The notes under the pieces were generated by a model, which worked only from the letters and a program-made list of their open reading frames with translations, was not told where the DNA came from and searched no databases. A stretch of 64,000 nt of DNA from Hypoxylon rubiginosum (taxonomy: Eukaryota; Ascomycota; Sordariomycetes; Xylariales; Hypoxylaceae). Position numbers and translations under genes: made by a program. Numbering within the stretch: the stretch's first letter is position 1; each line of letters begins with the position of its first letter. This document shows, piece by piece, positions 35,750 through 48,400 of the stretch. The stretch lies in NCBI GenBank assembly GCA_902806565.1, contig CADCXA010000055.1, forward strand, positions 2,046,001-2,110,000. The letters run 5' to 3'.

Positions 35750-36623
35750 TTTCGAAGCTCCTTCGAGCTTGCCGAGTTATCGCGATGTTTATGAAGCATG
35801 ATTTCAGTATACTTGCACCTTGCCGTTCTTCTCCATACCTACAGAGTATAGCATATTTAAATACTGTTATAAAGGCCTTATGTGAAAATGCGCAGTGATT
35901 TTAAACAATATTCTATGCAGCACCAATGCTTTCGTTCTGGGTTTTACCCCTTTCACTATTTTTCTCCTTACTGACTTTTCTTTTATTTAAAAAAAAAAAC
36001 CCCTACAAATTGTAAAATATCTCAAATTTCCACCATTCTTATCAAAACGGGCGGATAAGGCACGGCATCGCGCGAAGCAAAAGCGAGTATATGTTTCGTG
36101 GCGCTCTACGACTCCGTTTAAAATAATGAACCGACCCTGACCACGACCCCGGCTACACAACAGAGCCCCGACGCGTAGAACATGAAAAGTAGTCGGAGCG
36201 GGCTAAACGGAATAATATTTATAAGCAGGTCAAGGAGATTTTAACAGCCGCCTCGGTTAACCGTAAATGAGGCCGGCGCCTGCTATCTATCTCGTAATAT
36301 AAATTCAGGGGTTATGATCACAGATATCCCCAAGAGGCTTAGAAACAGGTACAGATGGTCTTCAGGAACCAATTAGTGAGTGACGATCTAACACTGCCCA
36401 GGTAGAGTTCGTGATCCCCTGAATGACATCCTAGAGAGGTAAGTGAGGCAGGTATATACTAAAGGGTTAGGACGGGCCATGTATTTTATCGGGGAAATTA
36501 CTTTTATTAATAACTTTGTTATCGGATTAGCTCTTAGTTATTATTCAAGAGAATCCCCTAACACCTCTATTTCATTGGACCAAGACATCCTATACCCGAT
36601 GAGATGAACATAGACAGACCGCC
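35750..36623. other. Spacer with an A-run and a CpG-rich pocket
   Basis: This spacer lies between the transporter (+) and the secreted-protein gene (-), which converge. It contains an 11-A run at about 35989-35999. It also holds a CpG-rich pocket (about 36045-36190) with words such as GGCATCGCGCGAAGC and CCCCGACGCGTAG, unlike the surrounding DNA. No gene is recognised. The pocket could be a remnant of a mobile element that escaped mutation. Confidence 0.5.
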
Positions 36624-37670
36624 TTAGACTCCATCAGGGCCCGTGTAGTCAATCTCTCCGCACCCCGACTGAACCCAGAGACTCTGACCGGGGAAGGCAT
36701 CGGATTGGGTCTGGTACGAAAACGTGAACTCGCACACAGCGCCGCCGTTCGGAGCACCGACGTAAAGCAGGCCACAGAAACCATCGAAGCCTGACATGCT
36801 GGCACCACACTCCTCGTTGTCCACGCAGAGTTGGCAACACGCGCTAGGGTCGTTGTAAGTCTCGTCCGAAACGTAGATCACCGCGTTGTTGGCGGCGTAG
36901 GTACCGGAGACAATACCCCTATCTTCTACACCCGAGATAACGTTGGTGGGTGCGCACTTGGCGGCGTAGGTTGTTGTAGCAGTGGCCGCGCACGACGTGC
37001 TGACGGTCGCGACACTGGTGTCAAGTAGGTAGGTGGTGGTAGTACTGGTGACCGTCGTCGCGTACGCCGTGGTTATGAACGAGTAGGTCGTCGTGGTAGT
37101 CGTAGTGGGAGCAGCCACAACGCTCGTCGGCGTGACCGTGACCGTGGTAAGGCCTGACGTCGCCGTCGGTAGCAAAATCGTAAGCCACGTGATGGCAGTC
37201 GTGCACAAAACGCGCGTGGGATAGGTAGCGGGAATGGTGGTGACCTGACCGGAGATAGGAGTGTATGTGCCGCTGTACTCCGTCACGGTAGTTACAGGCT
37301 CAATACCGTTGGTGCACACCGTGGTAGGCCATGTCGCGGTGGCCACGGTAGAGTGAGGAACTATCCATACGATGGAGGTCGGATAGGTTATAGTCGCCTC
37401 AATATAAGTATAGGAAGTCGCCGTGAGTTGCGTTGACGTGACCGCAGGAGCTGTCACTATAACCGTGGACGGGACCGTCACCTCAGCACTAGTGAGAGTG
37501 GTATAAATTGTGCTGCTACTTGAGTCGGTAGGAACAGACTGCGGCACCTTTCCTCTGGTCCCTGAAGCAGTTGAGCATCCACTCTCGGTATTAAAGGAGT
37601 AAGTTGTCCCCGTGGCAGCCCGGACGGCGGCGCCGAAAACGGCGATTGTAGCGATGAGTTGACGCAACAT
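36624..37670 (-). CDS. Secreted Thr/Ser-rich protein with C-terminal cysteine (PAN/apple-like) domain
   Basis: This is an uninterrupted 348-residue frame. Residues 1-19 (MLRQLIATIAVFGAAVRAA) form a signal peptide. Residues 20-240 are a Thr/Ser/Val-rich low-complexity region with repeated TVT, TTT and TYPT words, typical of heavily O-mannosylated wall proteins. The C-terminal 100 residues carry clustered cysteines (SACCQLCVDNEECGASM, FDGFCGLLY, AVCEF and GCGEI) in an arrangement like fungal PAN/apple-type or related carbohydrate/protein-binding domains; I cannot name the domain with certainty. No C-terminal hydrophobic GPI signal is seen, so the protein is probably secreted or wall-bound. A role in adhesion or wall interaction is inferred. 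A TATA-like box lies about 95 bp upstream. Confidence 0.75.
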   Translation of the reverse strand: MLRQLIATIAVFGAAVRAATGTTYSFNTESGCSTASGTRGKVPQSVPTDSSSSTIYTTLTSAEVTVPSTVIVTAPAVTSTQLTATSYTYIEATITYPTSIVWIVPHSTVATATWPTTVCTNGIEPVTTVTEYSGTYTPISGQVTTIPATYPTRVLCTTAITWLTILLPTATSGLTTVTVTPTSVVAAPTTTTTTTYSFITTAYATTVTSTTTTYLLDTSVATVSTSCAATATTTYAAKCAPTNVISGVEDRGIVSGTYAANNAVIYVSDETYNDPSACCQLCVDNEECGASMSGFDGFCGLLYVGAPNGGAVCEFTFSYQTQSDAFPGQSLWVQSGCGEIDYTGPDGV

Positions 37671-38682
37671 GCTGAGACGTAGCAGCTATCCTTTGGCAAA
37701 GCTATGATTGATAGACCAACGGTGACACCCAGTCACGTCATACAGTAGCTGGGTGCTGAAGCTATATTTATAAAGCCCGTCGCTATCCCGCCTGTTGACA
37801 TGACCATGATCTGATTTGACCTTCTCCATCGAACGGCCATATTGTCCGCGGAGGACGATTGCGCCGCACCTTGATTCTCCTCCCGATCAGGCAACGTGAA
37901 CATTTAGTCTAGGGGACCGTAATCCTTCAGTCAGCAAATCAGCAATGAATAATGCGGCTGGCATAGCTTTGTAATCCTAGGTAATGAGGAAGGAACTTGC
38001 TATTTTAGGGAAATGGACAGGCCTAGAACAGGGTTACATCGTATAAACTACACCGGCTTCAAGGTCCGTACCGAACCTAGATTCTGGCGAATCTTAGATG
38101 GGAAGGGAGAAAAAGGCAGGAGATAGATCATATATGCAGCGGTAAGCCAATGGTGCCGGGAATAAGGCTGTCCAATGTAGGGTTCCTTTGCCATTACAAG
38201 GGGCAATGCCGGGATTCCCCAGAAGAGCTGGCTGGGCCCGAGATCAGAACCAAACTTGTGTGGGATGCGTTCGGTCTGATGTGCCAAGACCAGTCCACGG
38301 GTTCAGGGGTTCATACCGACGCTTCTTATCAAATCTATGTTGTATCTGTGACTAATACCCATATTTATAGATCTCATGGCTTATACCTACTACTCTCATT
38401 TGGCGACTTGCTAACTTCGTCAATCCTCAATAAATGTCCTTGAGAGAGCAAGCGGAATGAAATGCGACCAAGGAACTTAGTACTTAGGGTGAAGGTAAGC
38501 TCGCTTAAGCCCTCGACCGCCAGGGCAGCTGGCAGTGGGTCGATTCCTCACCTACTAAGCCCAAAGCTGCACTGTGGATGGATTTATTCCCAATTGTTGG
38601 TCTGGATAATAAGCTGAGGGCTTATACGTCGGGGACTTTTTGTATGGAGTGTCATGAGTAGCGGAGTATCAATACTGCGGAC
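37671..38682. other. Intergenic region without recognised gene
   Basis: The first 100 bp are the promoter of the secreted-protein gene. Open frames at 38048-38443 overlap one another antisense and have no family features. A weak tRNA-like hairpin near 38500-38560 is discussed under rejected items. Confidence 0.5.
37765..37772 (-). promoter_or_regulatory. TATA-like box of the secreted-protein gene
   Basis: On the minus strand this reads TATAAATA, about 95 bp before the start codon at 37670. Confidence 0.45.
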
Positions 38683-39461
38683 TTATAACTGTTGTTTTGC
38701 GGCAGCCTTAGCTGACATTATAAACGAGAACCGAGGCTCCTGTGTATCTTTATGTTAGGCTAAAATAAATGACATTCTCTCCTTTCCATAATACAGTGCT
38801 TACCTGACTGCACTTCCTCCGGACCGAGGCCAACGTATCCGGCATCCGTGAGGAAGCAATACGGGTCTCGCTGATTGGGTAGTGAACGTTCATGAATCCA
38901 CGCAGCGCGTCGAACGCTGCAGCATCTCCAGAGACAGCAAGTAGGTAAAGCGATCGAACCTCGGCAAGATCGACAATAAGCGAACGTTTGACGAAGCCTC
39001 CTAGCAAAAGATACAGAAAGGCGTCTAGCTGCGCAGCCGCCGTCCCTTCTCTTGCCAGCTGAGACATGAGCGTCTGCTACGCGATAAACGACTTCAAACG
39101 GTCCGCAGGAGTTTCTGACGCTGTTATGGAAGCTGATTCTGTCTGCGCTAATCTGCAGCGTCTTTCTTACCGTCTCGTCTACTAGTGTTCTTCTGCCCTT
39201 GCCAAAGGGTGCCTTGTCACTCTTGCTGGCGAGGTTTTGAGCTGCCTCTTCCGACAGCGGTAGGGCGATAGGCTTGCCGCCATCCACGCAGATGCCTGGG
39301 ATCGGGCAGGAATCAAGAACATTGCCAGTTGCAAAGGATCCTGTCGTTCGAATTTCGCCGATGCGCTCGAGGAGAGTTTGTCGGAAGTTAGCTTCGTCTT
39401 CGCTTGGTTCTTTGTACTTGTGGAGAGAACTATACTCCGAATACTCCGAATCACATCCCAT
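38683..39461 (-). pseudogene. Truncated 2-oxoglutarate/Fe(II) oxygenase-like gene at the island edge
   Basis: Exon 1 (39461..39120, 114 codons) reads like the N-terminus of a widespread fungal 2OG-Fe(II)/prolyl-4-hydroxylase-like family: an acidic start, EPSEDEANFRQTLLERIGEI, SCPIPGICVDGGKPIALPL and DKAPFGKGRRTLVDETVRKT. In that family the next segment should lead into the catalytic core, but no HxD...H iron site follows. A change of frame, perhaps through a weak intron (donor GTCAGA at 39119, acceptor near 39059 or 39077), leads to an exon to 38804 that I do not recognise (around AFLYLLLGGFVKRSLIV). A good 64-nt intron with a CTAAC branch and a 19-codon last exon to 38683 follow. The product would be about 217-223 residues against several hundred for the family. 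Either the middle was deleted or a new short gene formed. The start codon is about 16 bp from AT block 2. Confidence 0.5.
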
Positions 39462-42400
39462 TTTAACACCCGAGTTTAAATTATAGTTTTACTTAAATAT
39501 TTAAAAACGTTTTTTTTACAGTAAAAAAGCTGGTTAAATAAATAAAAAAGATAAAAAAGATAAAAAATAAAATAAAAGTTTTATAAACTTTAAGTTATTA
39601 TATTGTTTAAAAAGTGGTATAAAATAATTATTTAATTAGTAGGGATATTTAAAGTAAATTATTTATATATTTTAATTAAAATTAAAAAATTAAATATGTT
39701 AAATTATAAATAAGAAATTATAATATAATTATATTAATTAATAAATATTTTAAATTATTTAATAAATAAAAGTAATATAAAATTAAATATTTTAATATAT
39801 TTTATAATTTTTAAATTTATAAATACTTTTAATATAAATATATATTAATATTAAAACTTATAAAAATAAACTTAAAAATTATTTAAAATTAATTATTAGT
39901 TTAAAAAAATATAAGTATAAAGTTAAATTTATATAAAATATCTATAAATTTTTTATTTATTTTTATTTTTATAAAATATATTTTATATTTAAATTAAAAA
40001 TAATAATATTTATATTTATAACTTGGTTTTTAATAACTTATTATTAACTAAATAATAAAAATATAACCTTTTTTTTTTTTTTTTTAATAACTTAATAATA
40101 GTTATTAAATATAAATAAGTTATTATTAAACTATTATTTAATAATTATTAAATAATAATTAACTTATTATTTATATTTTTAATAAATATATTATTATTTA
40201 TATTAATTTAAAAGTTATTATTAAGCTTATTATTTTTATTCTTATTAATATAAATTTTAATTTTATTAATTTTATTATTATTTTTAAGTTTTAATAAAAA
40301 TAATAAAAATAATAAATTAAAAAAAGATTAATTATTATTATTATATTTTAATTAATTTTTAAATTTATTATTTTTATTTTTATTATTAAGTTTTTTAAAG
40401 GCTTTTATATATTTAATTAATTAATAAATAAATAAGTTAAACTTATTTTAACTTTTTATAAATATATAATTATAATTATAAAATAAATTAATATTATTTA
40501 AATTTATATATAAAAATAATAATAATTTTTAAAATAATAAATAAATAAAAAATAAAAGTAAAAAATTAATTAATTTAAGTTAATAGAATTTATTATTAAT
40601 TATTATTTAAATTAATTTTAAGTTATATATTAAATTAATAAAATTAATATATTAGTTAATTATAATTAAATAATTGTTTAATATTAGTTAAATTTAAGTT
40701 TAAAACTTTAATATTTAAATAAGCGCTAGTAAGTTTTCCTTATTTTTTTTTTCCTTTTTTTCCTTATTAATTTTCATTTTATTTTCTTTTAAATAAAATA
40801 ATAAACGTTATTTTTTAAATGTTTAAATAATAAGTTTATAATTTTTTAAATATATATAAAATATTATATATTTTAAATATATTAAATTTATTTTATAATA
40901 AAAGTCTTATTTTTATTATTTTATAAAAATCTTATTTATAAATTTAATTAGTTAATTATTTAATATAAAATTATTAATAAAAATTAATTTATATTTTAAC
41001 TTTATATTAATTTATAATTTAATTGATTTTAAAAATTAAAATATTTTATAAACTATAACTATATAAATATTTAATATTAATTAATTATACTAAATAATAA
41101 TTAAATAAAAATTTAACAATAAATTAATTATATTTTATTTAAATTTATAAAAAAATTATATATTATATTAAACTTTAATAAAAATAAATTTATATATAAT
41201 ATTATATTATTTAATTAATATTTTATTTATTAACTTTTAAAATAATAACTTATAAATTTTTAGTAATAGCTTTTTAAAACTAAATAAAAATTATATAAAA
41301 CAAGTTTATTAAATAATATTAATTATTATTAAATTATTATTAAATTATAATTTAATATTTATTATATACTTATTTTAATATAAAAAATATATTAATATTT
41401 TTAATATTAAAATTATTAATTAAAAATCCATTAAAAATATATAATATTAAATTTAAATATAATTTTAGTTATATATTTTATAATTTATTAAATATTAAGC
41501 GTTAGGTAAATAATATATTTATTTATATATTATTATTAAACTTAAAAACTAAAACTTAAAAATTAAGAAATTTTATAACATTTAATATTTTATTTATTAT
41601 TATATTTTTAAAATATTTACTAACATTTTAATTTACAATTACATTTAAAAGCCCGCGATTTTTTTTAATATATTTTTTTTGTTTTAAATAATATATTAAT
41701 TACAGTTAAATAATAATTAAATAAAAACTAACTTATAAAAACTTATTTAATAATATTTTAATTTAAAATAAGGTTTATTTTTATTAGTTATATTAGGTTT
41801 AAAACTAAGTTATTATTAAATAATAACTTAGTAATAATTTAATAAAACTAATATATTATAAAAATATTTATATTATAAATAAAAATTTTAAATAATTAAA
41901 ATAATTACTAAATTTAATTATTATATTAATATTTTTTTTAAAAAATAATAAGTATTATTATATATATTAAAAAAAGCTAATATATTTATTTTATTAATAA
42001 TATTATTTTAATATTAATTTAGTTTAATAAAAATTATAATATTAATTTTAAATATATTTTTAATGTTAAAAATATATATAATATAATTATAAAATTATAA
42101 ATAAATAGTTTATTTATTAAACTATTAAATTATTAGAATTTTTTTATAAAAAAACAATTATAAGATTTATAAATTTAATTTTTTAATTATTAAATATAAA
42201 TTGTTACTAAGTTATTACTAAACTATTATTAAACCATTATTAAATTATTATTAAAATTAATAAAAGTTATTATTTTTATTTTTTTAACTAAGTATTATTT
42301 TAAATTATTTTAAAAAATTAATAATATAATTATAATAATAATAATAAAAATAATAAAAAAAGTTATTTATAATAAATTAAAATTAAATTTAATAAAAATA

Positions 42401-45400
42401 AAAATAATATTAAATTAAAATATATTTATTTTTTTATTAAAATTTTTATAAAATATAAAAACTAAATATATAGTTTTTTAAATAAAATAATATAAAAAAT
42501 AAAGCATTTATAAAAAAAAATAACATTACTTTCCCACCTTAACATATAAAAACTAAAATAATATAATTAATTATTAATTTTTTAATAATAAAAATAAATA
42601 TAAATTTACTTAATTAAAATTTTAAAAAATAATATATTTTAAAAAAATAAATATATTTAAATATAAATTAATATCCTATATTAAATTATTAATAAATTAA
42701 TAATATTCTATTATTTAAACTTTATTTATATAAGTATTTAAATATTAAAAATTTTATAAAAGTTAAAAATAACTATACCTTAAATTATACCTTATAATTT
42801 ATATAACTTTTATAATTATCTAAGGATTTATAGTTACTAATTAATAATATAATTTAAAGAAAAATTAAAACTTATTATTTATTTTTTATTAATTTTATAT
42901 AACTTATATAACTATTAATTAAATTAGTTTACTTAGTTTTATTTTAAACCTTATTATTTAATATTATAAATAACGTTATTATATTTTATCTTTTTTTTTA
43001 TTATTATTATATGTTTAACTAGTTGTTTTATTTTATTTTTATTAGATTCTTATTATTTAATTAATTTAATAATATAAAAAATATTTTTTAAAAAACCTTT
43101 TAAAGTATTAAATTTTTATTTAATAATAATAAAATTTATAATATTATTAATAACACCTTATTACGTTATTTATAATATATTATTTATATATAATAAATAA
43201 TATCTTACCCCGGCCTTTTAAAAATATTACTAAATATATTATAATAACTTTATTTATTATTAAAAAATAACGTTTTTTTTTTTTATTATTTTCTTTTTTA
43301 ATTACTTAAATTAAAATCTTACTTTCTTTAATATATAAACTTATATAAATTTAAATATATATTTTAATTTAATAATAATTATAAAATGTTTTTTATTATT
43401 TTTATAATAAATTTTTAAATCTTAGTTTTTTTATTATTTAAAATATATTTAGCTTTAAAAAAACAACTTAGTTTAATTAATAAAATTAAATCACTTTTTA
43501 TAAAAAAGTTTAAATTAATTAAATTTAAGTTAACATAGTTTATTATTAAAATTAATATTTTTAACTATAAAACTTTTATATTTAAACCTTAAAAAATAAG
43601 GTTATTAATTAAAATATAAATAATTTAATTATTATAAATTATTTGTTTTATATTAATATATTTTTATTTAGGTTATTTAATAATAGTTAATTTTAATTTT
43701 TTTTAATAACTCCTTTTTTTTATTTTTATAAAATCTTATTTTTAATAATATATTTTTTTTTAAATTAATTTAAAAGATTATTTTTATATAAATCACTTAT
43801 TTTAATTTAAATTAAAAGAATTTATATAACTAATTAATATTAGTTAAAAGTTTTAATATTAATTATATTATTTTTATAAATAATATTTTATTAATAAGTT
43901 TTAAACTTTTTTTATTTAAAAAACTTAAAAAAACTTTAAATAATTATAAAGCTTTGAAGATATTATTTATAAATTCCATCTATAAAACATTTATATTTTT
44001 AGTTTATACCCCGGTTTTTTTCTTTATTTATAAAATAAATAAAATTAATAAGTTTTAAAAATCTATTAAATCCGTTATAATATAAATAAAAGTTAAAAAA
44101 TATATAACTTTAATTATTAACCTAAAATTTTATATTTATTATTTTAAACTTAATAATATTTTTTTTAATAATAAATTTTATAACATTTTAACCAATGTTA
44201 TTCTAATTATTAATAAAATTAAATACCATGTTAAATATTTTTTATTAATATTAAAATAATTTAAATTTATCTAGTTATTATTAATTAAAATAAAAAACAT
44301 AAATATAAATAAAAAATATAAAAATATAAAACTATAAACGTAAAAATAATAATTTTATAAAATAAATAAATTAAATAAAAGTTATATAATAAAATTAATA
44401 TCTATAAAAATACTATGAAAATTTTAACCTAATATTATACTTATAAAAATAAAAATAAAAAAAACTTTTAATTACTATTTATTTAATATAATAAAAAAGT
44501 TTATAAGTTTTTATTTTAAATATTTTAATAATAAACTTATTTACTATAAAATTATTTTATTAAAACTTTTAATAAATATAAAACTTTTTTATTTAAAACC
44601 TAATATATTATAAAATAATTTACCTATATAATTTAAAACATTTTAATATTTTAAATATATAAATAAATTAATTAAAATTTATATTATATTTAATTTCTTA
44701 TTTTTAATAATTAAATATAAAAGTTTAAATATTAATATTTCCTAGTTTTTAACTATTATTTAAAATTAAGTTATTATAAAATATATTATTTATTTTAATA
44801 TTACTTAAAGATTTAACTAATATTTATAAAAAAAGAAATATATTTTATTATTTATTATTATTATATTTAACATTATATTAAATAATATTAAAACACGGTT
44901 TTATATATCCTAATAAAATTAAAATAAAAATTATAATAAATATTTTATTATTTATTTTATTAATTTTTTTTTATTATTAAAATAAAAACAATATAAAAAA
45001 TTATATATATATATTTTTAACATGTTTCTATAAGTTAAAAAAAAAAAAAAATATATTAAATGTTATAATTATATTATATTTTTTATACTTAGTTATAATT
45101 AAAATAAAATAAAATAAAAAAATAAATAAAATAATAAATATAAATAATAATATAAAAATAATAAGAAATCCGTTACTATAAAATTAATTAAATTTAAAAA
45201 ATTTATTAAATTTAAAAAAATTAATTTAAAACATAGTAATAATTTATTTTAAATTTTTAAAGTAATTTAAAAAATCTTTAAAAAGTACTTCCCACTTAAA
45301 AAATAACAAAATATAAAAAAATAAAACAAGTTATAAAAAGTTAACATGTTTTAAAAAAAATTAATATATTATAATAATATAAAATAATTTTATATTTTAA

Positions 45401-48400
45401 GGTTTTAAAATTATATTTTTATATAAGTTAAATAGTTAAAAAGATATTATTCTTATAATTATTATAACTTATAAATTTTCTTATTTATTAATTACTTTTT
45501 TAAATTAAAATAATAGTTATTTTTTTATAACTTAATTTATTTAACTAAAATTTTATATAATTACTTTTAATATTTACTTATATATTTAAAAAAAACTAAT
45601 AAATGTTTTTTTTAATAAATTATATAGCCTAAAAAATAAAAAAATATATAATAATAATAAATTTTTAATTAAAATAAAATTATAGTTTAAAATAAGGTAA
45701 TTTAAAAAAATATTTATATTTTAATTTTAACTTTAATATTATTTTATTATTTTATATCCTCCCTTATAAAAGTTTAAATAAAATTAATAACCATTAAATT
45801 ATAAATTTAAAAACTTAATTACTTTATAATATAATAAAAAATACCACACTTTTAAATATATATATTATTAAATTTTTATAAAACTATCCCATTTTTTATT
45901 AACCAATGTTATAAACGTTAAAAAATTAAATTAAATTAAGTTTTATAATTATAAAACTATAAATTAATAAAAATCTAACGTTGGTGGTTATAATTATAAA
46001 TAATTATTTTTATTTAAAAATTAAATTAAATATATAATTAATCTTATACTTAATAATATTACATTTTTTTTTTATAAATAAAAATAATATAATATCTTAA
46101 TTAAACATAATATAATTTAAAGTTTAAAATAAGTTATAATAATATTATATATTTTTTTAAATTATTTAAAAAAACAATTAAAAATTAAAATTAAATAAAT
46201 AATTTATTTTATTAATCCTTTTTATTATATTATAATAAGTTATTAAATGATTTTATTATTTTATTATATATATATCTTAATATAACTTAAATATAATCCG
46301 TAAAAAATGTTTTTTTATTTTAATATAATTAATATTCTTTATAAAAAAAAACGCCAGGTGTTTATATATAAAATAATCTAATTATTTAACTAACTTTTAT
46401 TTTAAACTATTAAAAAACGTTTTTAAAAATATGGGAAATATTAAGTGATAAATATTATATAATTAACTTTAAATTATTATTAAAATAAATAAAGTTTAAG
46501 GTTTTTATTTTTTATTAATATTTTTTTTATTATTAGGTATTATTTTAATAAAATTTATAACCTTTTTATTTAATTTAATATATATTAATTAACTTATAAT
46601 TAATATTATATAAAAAGTAATAAATATAATATAACGTTATAAAATTTAAAAAAATATAATTAATTTATAAGAAAGTAAAAAAAAAATATTTAACATATAT
46701 TTACATCGCTATTAAATCAGGTACCTACTTATATATTAAAAAGGAAAAAAATCAAATAAAAATTAATATATATTATAAATAATTATAATTATAATCCTTT
46801 ATTACTATTATTTTATTTAGGTTTATTTTATATATTTTATAGTAAATTAAATTAATTTAATATATTATTTTTCTTTTTAATATAATATTATTTTAACTAT
46901 TAAAATAAAAAGATAAATACTTACTTTTTTAATAAAAATAGTTATTAAAAAACATGTTAATAAACTGGTTTTTAATTTAATTAAATTAAAAATATTTAAA
47001 ACTTAATAACTATAAAATTAAATTTAATATAATTTAAATTACTATAAGTTTTTATATTTCCGATTTTATAATTATATTTATTATTAAGTAAAAAATGTTA
47101 TTATATTATTTATATATATAAATTTTATAAAAAAAATTAAAGTATATATTATAAATAAAAAATAAATTTTAATTAAAAAAATATATTTTAAAAAATAATT
47201 AACTTAGTTTTAAAAATACGAGATATTTTATTAAAACACTTTAAATAAACACATTAAATTTATATTAAAATAATTTATAGTTACTTTTTTAATTACTAAA
47301 TATATTAATTATTTTATAACTTTTATTATTTTTAAAACTTGTTTATTATAAATAAAAGGAATTATAACACCATCTTATATTAAAAATATAATAAACAATA
47401 TTATAATATAATAAAAAAGGGGGGAAAAAGGGTGATAAACTTAAACTTTTTTATTTTTATTATATAATTATTTTTTAAATATATTAACCTTAAAAAGTAG
47501 TATAAAAATAAATATATTAATTATATTTAAAAAGAAATAAATTCTTACACTTATAATAATAACATTTATAAATAATATAAAAGTATTTTTATAATATTAG
47601 AAAAGTTAAATTTAATAAATTCTTTTAAAAACCGATATATATAAAATAAACTAGGTAATATCTTTTAAATTATTTAATAATAATATAAGGAATAATAAAA
47701 TAATTAAAATATTTTAAACTATTTATTATAATGAAAATAATAAATATAAGTTTTAAAAGAAATTATAAAAAAGTAAAGAAAATAACAATTAAATTATTTA
47801 TTTTAATAATTTATCTTTTTTAAATTAAATTTATATTATAAAAACCATTATTTTAGTTTAAAATTTACACTTTTTATTTATAATTTTTTTATTATTTAAT
47901 TTTATTATTTAATTTTATCACCTAATCTACCCTCTTATTTTATTATTATTTATAATATTATTAAAAAGCTTTAAAAATTTAATGTTTATATATTTAAATA
48001 TATAAAATTTATTATAATAAATAAACAGTTTCTATTAAATTTTATATAATAATAAAAAAAGTTTCTTAAAGTAAGAATTTTTATAAATAAAACACATATA
48101 ATTAAAAAAAATCTATATATACTTTTTATAACTATAATTATATAATTTATAGAAAAATTTTACAGTGTTATTTTAACATTTTTATTTTTTTTAAAATAAA
48201 TAAATTAAATCCTTTATATTTTTAACTTTAAATTTACAGTTAAAATAAACTACTTTAATATAATAAACTACTTTTACTATAATATATTAATAAGTAAAAA
48301 ATATATTATTAACGTTTTTTTAAAAATAATATATAAAAATATATAATTAAACTAAATATTAATATAAACTATTAAAATATAATAATTAATATAATAAAAT

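Noticed and set aside
38048..38443. Overlapping open frames on both strands (79 and 97 codons)
   Set aside because: They are antisense to one another, with no family motif, no splice or promoter support, and composition typical of spacer.
38485..38560. tRNA-like fold: a 5-bp stem with loop (GCCCT...AGGGC) followed by GTGGG...CTCAC with a TCGATT loop
   Set aside because: The anticodon-like loop has eight bases, the T-loop lacks one T, and no seven-pair acceptor stem with a proper D arm fits. At best it is a decayed tRNA or a chance fold.
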